Shown: piece by piece, positions 14,501 through 30,500 of the stretch
Layout: every line of letters begins with the position of its first letter
How positions within the stretch are numbered: the first letter of the stretch is position 1
Assembly: GCA_029931535.1 (NCBI GenBank)
Contig: JAQPZY010001684.1
Coordinates: 124,001-188,000 of the forward strand
Length of the DNA stretch: 64,000 nucleotides
Source: Margaritifera margaritifera
Lineage: Eukaryota > Mollusca > Bivalvia > Unionida > Margaritiferidae
Reading direction: 5' to 3'
The notes under the pieces: model-generated
What the model was told of the DNA's origin: nothing
Databases searched by the model: none
Seen by the model: the letters and a program-made list of their open reading frames with translations, nothing else
Position numbers and translations under genes: made by a program

Positions 14501-15453
14501 ATTTCTTATATGTTCCATAATGCTGTATTAGGGTTTAGAGTCCATCAGTGCCATAGTCTGCATGTTCAGACAGAGGTATTTTGATCAAATAAATATCCTG
14601 ACATTTTAATTCTTTTTAGATTCTTATTTTATTCAATTTATCTTAACCCTTAAAGTGCTACACTCAGTATAGTTTTGTAGCACATGATCCCTCAGTGCTG
14701 AATTGTTTGAGAAAAGAAATAAAAAATTCCACTCTACTTTTAAATTGCCTGTATTTTAATTAGGCTTGTATTGTCAATATAATTTCAAAATACCGCTGAA
14801 TGGGGGGGTTGACCGACATGCTGACTGCAATCCAGCATGTACATCGAACTCGTATTCAACATCATTTTTGTGCTCAAAAGCACTCACTGGTATTTCCAGT
14901 ACCACTTTCGCAGCTCCAGTAGACATATATACTTCAAAACTTCATAATCACTGTCATCAGCCAGTATTTGGCGATTGAAATCGTCATCTGAAGATGAACC
15001 ACGTTGGTAGTTGGCCATTTTGGGTTTTCTGTGTGGCCCTTAATTTAAACAACCATTTGTAAAACTTTATCACGTAAGGTTAAAACTACGACTGAATGCA
15101 TGTTCCAGGGCCCAATGCACAAATCAAATTTAGTTTAACAACCATTCACATCAATCCGAAGCATCCAGCTGTGTAAACAGTTGACTATCAGAAAACAATG
15201 TTGCAACAAGTGTTACGAGACCTCGTCCGGCAGCAGGACTTATGTCGCGACAAGCATTTTAAGAGTACTGCACAGGGTACATTTTTAATATGCTCGACTT
15301 TAAACTAATTTGCGTGAGTTCTCGCGTATCAGTGCTTTCCAACGTTGTGAATGTGTCCAAACTTTGTGCGATTAGCGCTCTCGCGCGCCCTGGCAGCATC
15401 TCTGCAGAACGCTAATTGGTTCGATGTGATTTTATATATATATATTGATATAT

Positions 15454-15506
<53 letters not shown>

Positions 15507-18500
15507 TTTTTCCGACAACCCCACCTGTGATTTGTGATTTTGTTGACGCAACCCACACCAGAAGTGATTTTCCTAACCAACCCACCACTATCAGAAACAA
15601 AATAGTTTGAAACACAACCACCTATAGAAGTTTTTTTGAAGTGCCATCCCTGGCAGGATATATGTTTTACTGGAACAGCCCTAATAGTGGTCATACTGGT
15701 TGTCACTCCAAGGTTGCCCAAAGTTCGTGACTTTTACCCAGTATAATCTGGCTTCTATGGATGGACAATGATAATAGCTTTTGAATTAGATCCAAACCAG
15801 GGAGTAAAATACCCAACTCATAAAACTATTATCTTTAGCTCAGCTATATCATAAATTGCACTACTGTATTTAAAAAAGGAGATCAATAACCCCATTGCTT
15901 ACAACTGAGCTGTCTACATACAGTTCATAATGAAAGCAAGAATAAAATAAAAAATTTTTGAAATGAGTAGAATGATCCATCCTGAGATCATTTTGATTAA
16001 TTTCTTCGGTCTGGGTGCATTTAGAACCTCCCCGTCAGAAAGCCTCTATGTTGAGGCAAATGAACCATCACTTTATCTTGGACGAATGAAATTAGCTGTT
16101 TAGAATGCTACCAGACTATCTTCTTATCCATCTAACCAAACATATGATGTAGTATTTAGACCCAAATACCAAACCTTGTACATTTAGAAACCAAACTTCA
16201 TTCCACCTTTTGGCATATAAATTCATCCCCACTTAGAAACAGCAAAAATCAGTGTTTGAAAACATTGCAAAATTCTGTATTCCCAAATCACCACCGTGGT
16301 TATCAAAACCTCCTAAAATAAATTTTGACCTTTGCAAATTCAAAAAGTCTTCAACAAACCCCCTCATTTTTCAGAGTAAATTCAAGGAATCAGAACCTCC
16401 TATTGTAGCCATATGTCCCTGTATACATATGGTTCAAAAGATGGAGACAAAGTTGGAGCTGCCGTAGAGACACCCCATGGCACCATCTCCTGCTGATTAC
16501 CAGATAAAGCTTCAGTCTTTATTGCAGAAATTACAGCCATTCTCAAAGCTTTGAACTACAGCTCTCACCTGTTATAACGTGCCTTGTTATAACACAATTC
16601 CAGATATAACACAGTACTACTATGGACCCCATGACCAAAATCATACCAGTTTATAACAATAGGGTTGGAAGAAAACAATGTGAAACTTAGTGTTATATTT
16701 TCATTTCCTTTTCAAAACACCATTACTTAAAAAATTTTGATAATGCCCTCCATACCACGGTTCTGTATATCACGCTATTCTCAATATATCACAATTTTGT
16801 ATATGCTGTGGATCTCGGTATAACGTGGTCTATGGTACTGGACCCTGACTACTGCGTTATAACAAGGGAGAGCTGTATATTGAAACCTCTCAAAAAACAA
16901 ATTACATCATCTTTTTGGATTTCCTTTTCACATCTTAAATTTGACAACCCGTTAATATTCAAGATATTTGAGAAACATGATGTTCTCATACAATCTGGGA
17001 AAAGTGTTCTGTACTTTTGGCTGCCCAGTCACATTGGCACAAAGGGTAATGAAAGGGCAGGTAAAAGCAGCCAAAGCTACCCTGCAGTCACCGATGCCCG
17101 AATGGAAGATTCTATATACTGACTGTAAATATTGTATAAATCAGCATGTTCATCATACTTGGCAAAATATGTGGAATGAAAACTCCACAAACAAACTTAA
17201 GAACATCAAACCCACTATAGGTGAGTGTTATCCTTCATATAAAACACACCAGAGAGATGAGGTGGTGTTGTCCTAATCGTGTATCGCATATCGGACACAC
17301 ATACCTGACTCATGCATACCTCCTGAAGGGTGAACTTTGACCAGAGTGTGTACTCTGCGTGTCCAATGGCAGTGGAACACATTCTTGCAGAGTGTGTTGA
17401 TTTCCAACCTGTGAGGCAGAAGTATTTTGATGTGAACTGCTTGAAGAAACTGTGTGAGGACATACCACCCGAGAAAGCCTTGGCATTTTGAATGGATTGC
17501 AGTTTATACAAGAAATTTTAATCACGTTTTAGGGATTTTAAATATGTTACCTTTATCTGTTATTTCATATACATTTTACCGAAATTTTACATCTTGACAT
17601 TTTATATTTTATCTTGTTGTGCTTAGTTATACATTTATTTGGAAGATTTATCTTCCTAATTTTTTCGCAATTCATTTTTCCATTTTTGGAACATAACCTT
17701 TTGTTGGCACACATAGTCACTTTATCCTGAGGTGCCATAAAGCACTATATACATACATACATACATACATACATACATACATACATACATACATACATAC
17801 ATACATACATACATACATACATACATACATACATACATACATACATACATACATACATACATACATACATACATACATGTCCTTTGGATTTAATGGAAGA
17901 AAATATATATATTTTGTCATTTAAAAAATATTTTCTTAATTTGAGCCAGCTTTGCAAAGCAGTGAAACTATTTAACTTTGAATAAATTTCTTATGGAGTG
18001 AGATCCTGTATATCTTCTTTAACCTCCAGGTGACTCAGAAGCAGAAATAGTGGCTCTAGGGTCAGGAAATATGTGTTTGTCTGGAGAGATGTTAAAGACC
18101 AATGGCAGAACATTGATTGATTGTTATGCTGTCGCAGTTGCCAGGAGAGCCTTGCTTAAGTAAGATACTCTGGAAAATAAAAAATAGTCTTTGTTTATAT
18201 TTCTTGGTAATAACTTAGTGTCATCTAGTCATTAAAGTCAATTCACATATGAGGTTGGTTTATTTATGAGTGTAAGTATTGGTAAAACAGGCTGCATTTG
18301 CATGATCATCACCCACATCTAATTAAAAATATGGGCCCTATGCTACCTCCACCCCTTTCCCCCTTTATACGCTCATCTTAAGTCATGTGTATTATATTAT
18401 GGCATCATTCATCCATCCATCTGTCCATTTGTTAACATTTGCTTCTCTGGCCCATAACTTTGTAACTGTTGGAGAGATTTTCATGAAGCTTTGCTTTTGC

Positions 18501-21500
18501 CAAAGTATATATCATCACAAGATTGTGTGTTGTATACCATAGCCCTTTGCTTCTAGGTCAAGATCATGGTAAGGGAAAATGTAATTCTGTGACTTGTATA
18601 CTTGTCTGGAGTATAAGTTTTGGAGCACTGAAGATATTTTTATGAAATTGTAACCTTTGTATATCATGACTCGACAGTGTGTCACATACCATAGCCATGC
18701 CCCCTGCCTCAAAGTCAATGTCACAGCAAGGCATAAATAAAACAGTGACCTATATCCATGTAGAGGTCAAACTTGAGCCAATGAAGATATTTTAATGAAA
18801 CTTTAGCCTGCTATATATCTTGACTTGACAGTGTCTCCCATTTTGATAGTTCTATCCCTTGCCTCAAGGTCATGGTAACAACAAGTGATAATGCAAGTCA
18901 GTGATCTGTTTCCTTATCCAGGCTGTCACTTTTTAACCCCTACAAATATTTTGACCAAGCTTTGCCCTGGTCCAAAACCAGATCATACATGAGTAAACTC
19001 CCTAGCTCAAAGGTCAAGGTCTTTAGTAGAGGAAAGGTCACATGACGGGCATTTTGTCTGCTGTTTGTGGTACCCTAGTTTTCTTTTATTGGACCAGCCC
19101 TAATATAATTGTGCTTCTTATTGTAATGAATAAAGTATTTTCAGTTTTCTTTTTTTATGCCCCACCACGATTGTGATAGGAGCATATAGTGTTACCCTTG
19201 TCACTCCAACCAATAGTATTACCCTTGTCTCTCTGGCCATAAAATAGGATGATATAGTGTTACCCTCATCTCTCCAGCCATAAGATAAGGGCATATAGAA
19301 TTACGCATGTCTCTCCTACCATATGGTGCATATAGTGTTGCCCTTGTATCCCCAGCCATAAGATAGGGGCATATAGTGTTACGCTTGTCTTTCCAGCCAC
19401 AAGATAGCATATAGTGTTACCAAGGGGTGGACAGATCTCTAATATGTGTGGTAGTCCAATAGACAACCAAAAGGGAGACTATGGTAGCCCACAAGAAATT
19501 TTGGAAGCCCACATTTTTAAAAAAAACCACACTTCACTGAAAATGGACTTCTCCAGGAACCTGAAAATGACCGTGAGCATGCTCGTCGTGTACATTGGAA
19601 AACTTCTGTTTGGTCTGAAACGCGTAGATGACATTGTTAGGGATCCCCTGCCAATAATCAGGTTGGAAATTATAAATTAATGAATTAAATGACTAAATTT
19701 TTTGCATTTTTATTAATCCTTCAGGCTCTTCTTTTTTAAAATTGGAAGGATGTACAAACTACCTGGGGGGAGGGGGAAAAACACATCAGATGTGGCCAGT
19801 AGTCATGCAGGCTTTAGAACCTAACAGTTAAGTAGTCCAAAAACAATTTGGTAGTCCCAGGCATATGTGCTACCGATTTGTCCACCTCTGGTTACCCTTG
19901 TCTCTCCAGCCATAAGATAGGGGCATAAAGTGTTACCCTGATGTCTCCAGTCATAAGGTTAAGGTTTGTTTGCAAGTCAATATTCAGGTACTGTTTTGGC
20001 CGTTAAGTGCTCTATAAATGTATTTCTAATTTTGTATTCATATTATACATGGCTTCTTTTTTAGACCAGCTTATTTTGCTTATTATTTCTGGTAGGATTA
20101 CATCTGATTTCAATTATTGTAGGGTTTACCTGTTGCCATCTGAGTTGCATGAGATAATAGATTTGGATCTACTGTCAAAATCATTTCTATTGTTAGAGTA
20201 ACTTTGGAACTATTCAGCTTTTAAAAGTAAGTTATTAAAAAATGGTTAAAAGTGTAAATTTCCATTCAAAATGTTTTCCTACTGCATTTGCTCCTTTCTA
20301 ACCTGCACTGAACTGGGAACATTGTAGAACAAGATCTGTCACTGCTTAAGGTGCAACCAAATCGTGGTTGAAACTTTTCTTTCTACATATGGATGATCGC
20401 TTGTGAAATGCAGGAGTATTTATCACTCTAATATGTATAGGTTGATGTGCATTGTTTTGCACTACTCTTCATTAAATATCTTTCTCAAGTAAGGGTCATT
20501 ACATAGTAAAGTACTTTAAAATAGTAAATTTGCAGAAAATTGTATGCAGGTGAGTGAATTGTCTCAGTAGAACACAAGTAGTAAGATTACATTGTTCTTC
20601 TGCAACAGTAAGCCTGTGTGGCCAATTTACTGCAGGTTGTAAATCACTAAAGATTTCCAGAGGTCTCGAGTACTTTTCTTTATCTTTATCATTTTTTCTT
20701 TCACAGCACAAGCATAAGAGCTAGCGGTCATAATTGTGTGTTAAGTCAACTCATTTCAAATGACTAATTGAACACTGACAACACTAAGTACATGTAACAT
20801 AATTAAAGTATCTAATAGTTGGAAGGGGCCAAAACATGCATTTTCTGAGTACCACAAGCTCATACATGTAGGGAAACTACAATATTTCCCTGAGTTGTGA
20901 AAATTCCAATAGCAACAGTTTTTATAGAAAACTCTCTTTCAGAGGTTAGTTTGCATCAAATAGGGGTGTCATGAATTGAATTTGTTTCTTTTGGATCAGA
21001 AACTTAGCAATATGGGAACTTAGCAATATGGTTAAACTTTATTTTATGCCCATGGCTGTATGAAGACATCTTGTACCTTGCCACATGATTGAAACAATGG
21101 CATCAGTCACTTTTCTTTTTTGAAGTATTGCAAAATATCCTGAGCCTAATGCTTGATAAATAGTTTTTTATCATTCTACTTGTGATATCGTCTAAACTGG
21201 GTGACAAATTAATATTGCTGATAAATAGTTTTCTATCATTCTATTTCTGATATCCTCTAAACTGGATGACAAGTTAATATTGCTTACCCTCATGAATTGT
21301 CTCTCTTTGTGAAATCTTATTATTTAGCAGTCAGAACGAATTACAAATGGCAGCAGCCTGCCGTGTTATTGACTTTTGGTCAGTCAGTATAAAACAAATG
21401 CATATGACCATTTATTAAACTTGTAGTGTGAACTGCACTGAGATAATAATTGTACTTAATAAATGACCATACATACATATGGACCTTCTAATTGGTTTGG

Positions 21501-24492
21501 CTAAGGTAGATCTATCATGGAGGTGTTCTAAAGTCTTAGGCCTAAGTACCAAGTTGCCCAAGTTTTTTTCAAAAATGATCAAAAATGGCTCATGCTGCCC
21601 AAAGTGCTTTCATCACCATATAATATAGATAAAGAGATCCCAAGATGGCCATATTTGCTGGACATGACTGGCAAATGAGCTGAAATGACAATTGGCTACT
21701 TTACATGTCAGACATTGGACCATAATTACTGCATGCAATTGTTTGCAGTTTTTAAAATAGTATATAGCTAGAAAGCACAGGACAAAGGATGTGTGAAAGC
21801 TTATCTCCTGGACTTGTCAAAACCCTATAACTGAATGATTCCCCCAGGGTCTGTGCTTAGACATAACATCAGTCCCTAAAATATCATGTGGTTTTTGACA
21901 ATAATGTGTGTCAGTGGATGAGCATGTATTGGACCTTCAGAACAAAATGTCTGTAGCCTTGTCCCAAATTGAACAGAAAAAAAAGATGCTAGCAAAAAAC
22001 AATTTATCTTTATTATTATACATGTACTGCAGTACTTGTTTGAGGACCTGATCAAATAAAATTTTACCATCAGACTTGACCAGAAATGCCCATCAGTTAA
22101 GTGTTATGTATTTTAGATGTAGTAAGTCTGCTTGGTCTCAAAAAATAATTTAATTTTTAAAAATAGTTGTGGCATAAATTATTGTTGTTTGGTGAAATTC
22201 CATAAAATAGTTTTGTGAAAGAAATATTTTTTTTTAAAATTATCATTTGGAGAGAACTGAAGCCACAGCAAATCCGAAACTGAAAATGACACATTTTCCA
22301 GTACATTTAATGATTAAGCACATCAGTGTTTTCTTTTTTGTTACAACATGGCATACCTCCTTTTAGGTTTTTTTTATAAAAATTTCACAAATATCTGGCT
22401 GCCATATTAATTTTCATGAAAACATATATATAGACTATATCTCAACAAAACATCGAAAACTAACCTTCCAGATAACACTCCCCATAACTACAGATGTCTG
22501 TTCCTTATACACCAGCATCCCACACAAGGAAGGTAACACAGCCTGCAAGGAAGCATGTGACAGTCGACCTGATCCTTCCCCACCTACATACTGTTTGGTC
22601 AAACTCGGAACACATGTTCTTAATTTTAACAATTTTGAATTCAACAACCAACACTTTTTACAAATTAATGGAACTGCAATGGGCACTAAAATGGCACCTT
22701 TGTATGCCAATATATTTATGGGAAGACTCGAGCAAAAGTTCCTCAACGAGGCACCCTATAGACCTCTAAGCTGGTGCAGATTTATTGACGACATAGAATC
22801 TAAATGGATCAAAACAGGTGACAATTTCAAACTATTTCTTGAATTCGCCAATAACTTCCATCCTACGATTAAATTTACATCAGAGTCATGAAACAGGTCT
22901 AACATCTTTTTGGATACTCAATCTACCCACCTGGAGGGGAACATATAAACTGACCTGTATTCTAAACCAACTGACTCTCACCAGTATCTACTCCCAACCA
23001 TCAGTCAACCCAAGCATGTAATAAAAAAATCTTCCTTATGGTATGTGTGTTTGGACCAAATGCATATGCTCTAATCCAGCTACCTTTGAAAAGAGACTCG
23101 GAGAACTCAAGGGGCACCTTAGAAGGAGAGGATACAGAAATAGCTACATTGAGGAAACATTAACAAAACTAGACTCCTCGATATAGGAACTCTCCTGAAA
23201 TATAAAACAAAAAAACCCAATAAACTCGTCCCCTTCGTGGTTACTTTCCACCGCGATGTCCCAAAGTTACAACAGATAATTCTGAAGCATTGGAACTTCC
23301 TATTGTTGCCTGCCATAGACCTAAAAATCTGAAGGACCATCTGGTACATGCCAAGGTAACTTCAAACAAGACCACAGATTCAGGCACATATTGCTGCAAA
23401 GACGAGCGTTGCCTAATTTGCAAACATATGCCTGAGACCAAATCATTCAGAAGTTTGAAGACAGGAGTTAGCTACACTGTCAATCAGAAGTTAGGATGCC
23501 GAACCAAAAATGTAATCTATCTTCTAACATGCTAGATCTGTGGCACTCAATAAGTTGGCAAAACTATTGATTTCAGAAAACAAATGAATAACCACAAGAG
23601 CCACATTCGCAACAAAATCAACACGAAACTCACCAACCAATACAACTTAACTGGGCATTCAGTCAAGTCCCTCAAGATATTACCGATTGATTCTAACCTG
23701 AGGTGGACCGATATAGAATGCACACATAAGGAACGATACTGGATACTTCAGTTGAAAACTCGTAGGGAGTTCGGCCTAAATGAAAAAGTCTAACCTTCCT
23801 TTGAAATTTTGTCAAAACTACACCCAGGCATCAATTTATCAGACATACATATTTTTGCGATAATATTTACCCAAGTAAATAAGTAACTCTTTACTTGTAT
23901 TCTTCTTCTTCTTCTTCTTCATATTATTATTATTATTATTATTATTTATTTTATTATTATTATTATTTTATTGCTATTATCATAATTTTTAAAATTATTA
24001 TTATTATTTTTATTATTATTATTATTTGAAGTCTTGTCCATTGTTCCACTATACCAATGCTCTTGACATACTTCATTAGCACCTCCATGCATAATTTTAC
24101 CGAGATATAATTTCCTTTGAACATTTTGATGATGGCATTGATTTATTTATGTGCATGGTGTCAGTCCTTTGTTCTAAGCCTGGAATTAGGTCAAAACACT
24201 TCTTTGAATTTCTTTACACAACTTTGTTGGGCTGATGGCAGCATAACATAGATATATAGTTTACCCATTTTAGACCGTTTTTAAATTTTGTCTTCTTTCT
24301 TTCTTCTATTGTGTATCCTTTGTTTGTTTATTTCTCCGTCATCTAAACATGTAGGAGTCAAGAATTCTTCCTGGCTTTTGTGTTTAGTGTTTGTTTTGTG
24401 GATGTAAATTGTTTCTTCACCTGACAAAGAGCTTGTTTAACTCAAAACATTGGGGGAACTGTTTTGTATTTGCACTGTTATCAATTTTTGTG

Positions 24493-24551
<59 letters not shown>

Positions 24552-27500
24552 CTGTGTTTTTGTGTACTTTTTGAAAACAATATGTACATGCAGTCACAGA
24601 CATGTACATCCCCACACAGTCATGTTCTTTTCTTTTCAACATGTTTTTTTTACATAGTGAACAAGATACTTTGGATCAGTGAGAGATTAAAATGTTTCCT
24701 GCACATTTGTGAATGTCTAGAAGTAATGTTGCACAGGGTTGCATAAATACTAAATAAACAAACTAAATTTGTATAATATCCCATTTTTTGACAGTTTTTC
24801 AAGAAATTTCTTCCAAAATGGGCCAGCAGCAGAAAAAGTAAAACCTTATTGTACACTAAGTACATACACCGCTCCCTCGATAACTCGCGAACCCACTTAT
24901 AACGCGGGTCAGGCGTGGATCCCATTTTTTTAAACTTGAAAATACGGGGAGAAAAAAAAAAGGACCCTATTTGTTTAAGGTAAAAAAAATCGTGATCAAA
25001 ATTAGTAAATGAAACCTTGATATATCGCTCGTTTTATCGTCAAAACCAGTGGTTAGTACCCGGAAATTTGAATCAACATCATGAAATTGTCAACTTTTAA
25101 TAAGAAGTCATATATTTTGTTCAATTTTCTTTCCAAACAACATTCTCAATACACTATAAATAACAATATTCGACGAAATTTCGATCAATTAAAACGTCAC
25201 TAAAACCTACTGGTGGCAACACTTTAAAAATAAATACCAATTAAATAAGTTTTGTCAAGTGAAATATGTGTGTTAGTTCTATCTTTTAATTTGGTTTCAG
25301 TGTATTCATCATAAATGTAATATGCCCTCTTGTATTCAAATGTGAACAATATAATTCAACCGACCAAGCTATCGCTGCAAGCGTTTCCGTGAGAATCTAA
25401 TTAAGTGCCGACCGTTTTTTTTTTTATCTCTGACTTGTGAAAGTAGTAGCAGACCTGCTTTGTATTATCATGTTAATTACGTCTTTTGTATCAAATCAAA
25501 CAAAGGGGGTGGAATAACAGAAAAGTTAAAAGGCGTGCAAATCCTGCCTGCGTAAGAGCTAGCGGTCACGGCCGTGTGTCAGGTCAACTCATTTCAATTG
25601 ATCAATCGAACACTGTTATAAATATTATTATGTAAGTAATATAATTAAACTACCTTAAATTAGCCTACTCATTCACAAATGTGATCAAAAATAATAAGGC
25701 AACCAAGCCAAATACTTGGTGAATAAAAAGCTTTGTTTTACAGATACGGTTCATTACGGAGAAGCGAGTTCCAGAGTTTGTATTGAACTTAAAATTTCTA
25801 ACTTGCTACTCAGAGATTTCCTCAAGAATGAGAAGAAGTTTCACTGTTACTTGATATGAAATCACGGCATCCATATTTTATTAATAGAACAATAAATAAA
25901 TCGAGTTTCGACGTTGATGGTTGTTTGACGAAATAAATGTCCCTAGTTTTTGAAAAAAAGAAATCTTGTTTAGTTGTGAATCGACAACAACAAAAAGCAG
26001 TGACGTAATACACTATATTTTCTCGTACATGTGTTGTTGAACCGCTTGGCCTAATGTTGTTCACGATCTTTCAGAGGTTCGTTATCTTGAAAATAAAGGT
26101 AATTTATACAGAAAAGCAAACAACTACATTAGAAAAAGCTCTTTATTGACAATTATTCCCAATGTAATTATAAAACGAGTATTCAGCCATTAAAGAGCCC
26201 CGTTACCCGCCCCCCCTCCCCTGCGGTTTTCTCGATGTCCAGCGGGAATGGCATCCCCTTCTTAATTTCTTTGAGGTCCCTCGGTAACTCGCACCCTCGC
26301 TTATAGTGCGGTCGATGTTTTTGGACCCTGTTGTGCGTGAGTTATCGAGGGAGAGGTGTATCTAGCCCGCAAGTTTAAATAAATTCCTATTAGCAGTGTA
26401 GAAGGAGAAATTATGACCAGGTGAATTCTCAAAATACTACTTTTATCAAGATTTTTCAAGAAATTCCACCCAAAATGGGCCAGAGGAAAATAGTAAACCT
26501 TATTTTGTATCTACACCAACCACATATCTAGTTTACAGAGTTTCATTAAAATCCTAGAAAGTTATTTGGGAGGAGAAGTGATTACAAACTGAGGAAAAAA
26601 GTAAAACCTTGTTGTGCATATACACCAACCGCATGTCTAACCTACAGAGTTTTAGTAAAATCCTCCTAGCAGTGGGGGAGAAAAGCAACGATGAACTGAA
26701 TTCCCAAAATACCCCTTTTTTAACAATTTTAGCTCACCAGGCAATAAGGCCAAGTGAGCTTATGATATGGTCTTTCATCTGCTGTGTGTCATTTAATGTC
26801 AGTCATCCATTGTGCATTGTCTGTTCACAACTATTATACAGCTTCTCAAAAACTACTTGACCAATTACAGGGAGCATTCTGGCATCATGGCCTTTCAACA
26901 TTTTTTAAATCAGATACTGATCCATCATCCAGTATGGCCACCATTACTAAAATTAGAAAAATCTTTAAACAATTTCTCAAAAACTGCTCGGCAGAATTTG
27001 ACCTAATTTTACAGAAAGTATCCTGGCATAGATGGCATTCAGGTTTGTAGAAATTATGTTGATCTGCCATTAAATATGGCTTCTGTTGCTAAAAAATGAA
27101 AACTGTTAAATGACTTATTCTCAAAAACAACTAAAGAGAATTTGACCAAAATTGACAGAAAGCATCCTGGCATAGATGGCTTCATGGTTTTTTCTCAAAT
27201 TATGCTGATCCAACATCAGATATTACCACTATTAGTAAAAAATAGAAAAATCAGGCACTTTCTTCTCGAATAGCACTCAACAGAATTTTACCAAATTTGA
27301 CAGAAAGCATCCTGACAGAAATGTCTTTCAGCTTTATACCAATGAAGCCAATCTGTCATCAAATGTGGCCACTGTTACTAATAACAGATAAAAACTTTAA
27401 ATAACTTCTCAGAAACTGACCATATTTGACATATGACATATTTGAAACATGGTAAATGGATGCATCTTGACAAGCAATACACCCTTATTACCAAAGTAGG

Positions 27501-30500
27501 TCAGCATGACCCATGTTTCATGCTTCACAGGCATAGTTAAAGTTTCTGGTTCAAGTGTATTTCTCATGCTCTGTTCATGCTAGAATCATCAAACTAGATG
27601 AATGTATGTATCTATGTTAATACCACAACCTTACAACAAATTGCTCACCCACCATGCCTCAAGTTTGCACTCTGTATACATACTGTTATACATACAATCA
27701 TGAAACTTGGTGAGGGGATGTATCTTGATGCATACAAAATCCTCATCACAAAAGTAAGTCACTGTTAAACATATTTCATGCTTCATTTACTTTGGTTAAA
27801 TTTTGTGGCTTAAGTTTATTACACGAATCATCAAATTAGATGATTGTATGCATCTCAACTAGTACCACACCCTTATAACAAAGGAAGATCACTGTCACTT
27901 ACATTTCACATTTTACTGGCTTATGATAAGATTTTGCATGTAGCCCATGACCAGACATTTTTTCTACATCTTGTATATGTAATTCCTGGAAGCATGAAAC
28001 TTGGCGAGAGGATTCATTTTGATGACTACTACACCCTCATCACAAAAGTAGGTCACTGTGAGCCATATTTTATGCTTTACTGATGTTTGTTATGTTTTGT
28101 TTTAACTGTTCATACTAGAATCATAAAACTTGATTGTATATATTTCTGTTATTACCACACATGTACAGATAAGGTGATGGTAACCTTAATTTCACATTTT
28201 ACTGGTTTAGGTTAAGTTTTTAGCATTACAGGTAATAGATTATAATAGCTTACATGATGGTCATTTGTACAGCATCCATCATCCCTTAGGACACGTTTGT
28301 TATCACTACTCTTGCTAAACTACAAGGAGGATTGCCACCAAACTTTACACACACATTCATCTCAAGATTTTGTTGGTCCTAAATTAAAATTATGCCCCAC
28401 AGACATCCACTATGGCCACCACAGCAGCTATTTTTTAAAATCTTGTTATTGCTAGCACTCCTAAACTGACATTCATATCAACATGGATTCTTATGAAGGA
28501 AATAATGCTGAACTGATGTCCAAAATGGCTGCCATTGTGGCCATTTTGTAAATCTTATTATTGATACTTCTCCTGAATGTATGGTCATATTCACATGGGG
28601 TTTTCATTAAAAATCATGAATGAAAATGGTGCCAATCTGACATCCAGTATGTTTGTTTTTGGTGGCCATCTGGACAATCTTGTTACTGCTGCTTCTCAAC
28701 AGATAGTCATTTTGACATAGGGTTTTCACTAAAAGGCTTTTTATGATGTTTAGTTGGTCCTAAATGAAATTAGTGCTGATCTGACATCCAATATGGCTGC
28801 CTTAATGGCCACTTTGAAAATCTTGTTATCACTACTCCTGCTGAACATATGGTCATGTTGACATGGGGTTTTCATAAAAATATTTCTTATGATGTCTGGT
28901 TTGTACTAAATGAATATAGTGCAGATTTGACCTCCAGTATGGCTGCCATAGTGGCCATCTTGAAAATCTCATTGCTTCTTCTGCTGATGATCATATCAAC
29001 ATGGGGTTTTCACCAAAATACTTTTTATGTGGTATAGTTGGTTGTAAATGAAAATGGTGCTAATCTGATCTCCAATACGGGCAGTCTTTTTGAAAATCTT
29101 GTTATTACTACTCCTAAATAAAAAGTCATATCGACTTGGGGTCTTCACCAGAAGACTTTTTATGGTGTCTATACTTCTTATGGTGTCTAGTTGGTTCTAA
29201 ATGAAAATGATATTGATCTGATACCATCTTGAAAATCTTGTTATTGCTATATTCTTCTGAATGGATGGTCATATCAACATGGGTTTTCACCAAAAGACAA
29301 CTTGTGATATCTGGTTGGTCCTAAATGGGAATGATGGTGATCTTACATCCAATATTGCTATAATTACTTTACCTGAATGTAGGGTCATATTGACATAGGG
29401 TTTTCACCAAAGACTTCATAGCATGTCTGGTTGGTCCTAAAAGAAAATGGTGCTGATCTTACCATCCAATATGACACTAGACATTCTTTTTAGCCAGTAG
29501 AGTGTCAGTCCCTTCAAGGGACTCTTGTTACATTTTTCTCATGACCACATAGGTTTTTTGCATACTTTATACATACTATCCTATTTGGAACTGTGAAACC
29601 TGGTGTGGAGATGCATATTGATGAACACACTTCCTCATTGCAGAAGTAGGTCATTGTGACCCGTATTTTATGTTTCACTGACTTGAGTTAAATTTTGTGT
29701 TTCTTTTTCATTTCTCAGGCACTTTCCATACTAAAAATATGAAAAACATGATGATATCTCGGCTAATACCACACACATACAAAACAAAGAAACTCATCAT
29801 GATCAACATTTAATCTTTTATTTTGTTTGGTGAAGTTTTTATGTTTAGCTGATGACTACACGAGTTTTGGGTATGGTATATGCATTCTGTCATACCTAGA
29901 ATAATGAAATTTGGTTATGGGATGTATCTTGATAAGTTCTACACCCTTGTTGCAAAAGAGGTGTATGTGACCTATATTTGATGCTTTAATGACTTTGTTG
30001 AAAATTTTTGTTCATATGTGAGTTTTTGGGTGCTGTTTGTGTTAAAATCATGAAACTTGACAATTAGATGCATCTGTTAGTACTACACCCTTACAACCAA
30101 TGAAGGTCACTGTGACCTACTTTTTATGCATTACAAATATAGGTATCTGTGTTTAGCTCATGACCATATATTTTTTTTTCATGCTATTAACAGTCCTCTA
30201 TGACCAGTGCAGTTGAAGATAGTAAATATATTTATTTAATGGTAAACTTTCCATATTAATGACTATATATGGTATATTATGATGGGTCACCTTCAACAGG
30301 TTATTGTACATTTGAATGAGTATAGGAATTTAATGTGTGAACTGAATGCATTTCATGTGAGGTTCATCTATAGTGGCTAATCAAGGAAATTTCTGATGCA
30401 TGAACTCTGCTTCTTATAGTGGCAATTCTGGCTGTTACTCAAAACCTGTGACTTTTACTCATGTTGATTGCAGACAACAACTCTTCTTTTTTTCCTGAAA

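Noticed and set aside
15329..15721. 130-codon minus-strand ORF
   Set aside because: Runs through a (TA)n tract and an interspersed repeat; no recognisable domain.
17717..17957. MYVC-repeat ORFs
   Set aside because: (ACAT)n microsatellite.
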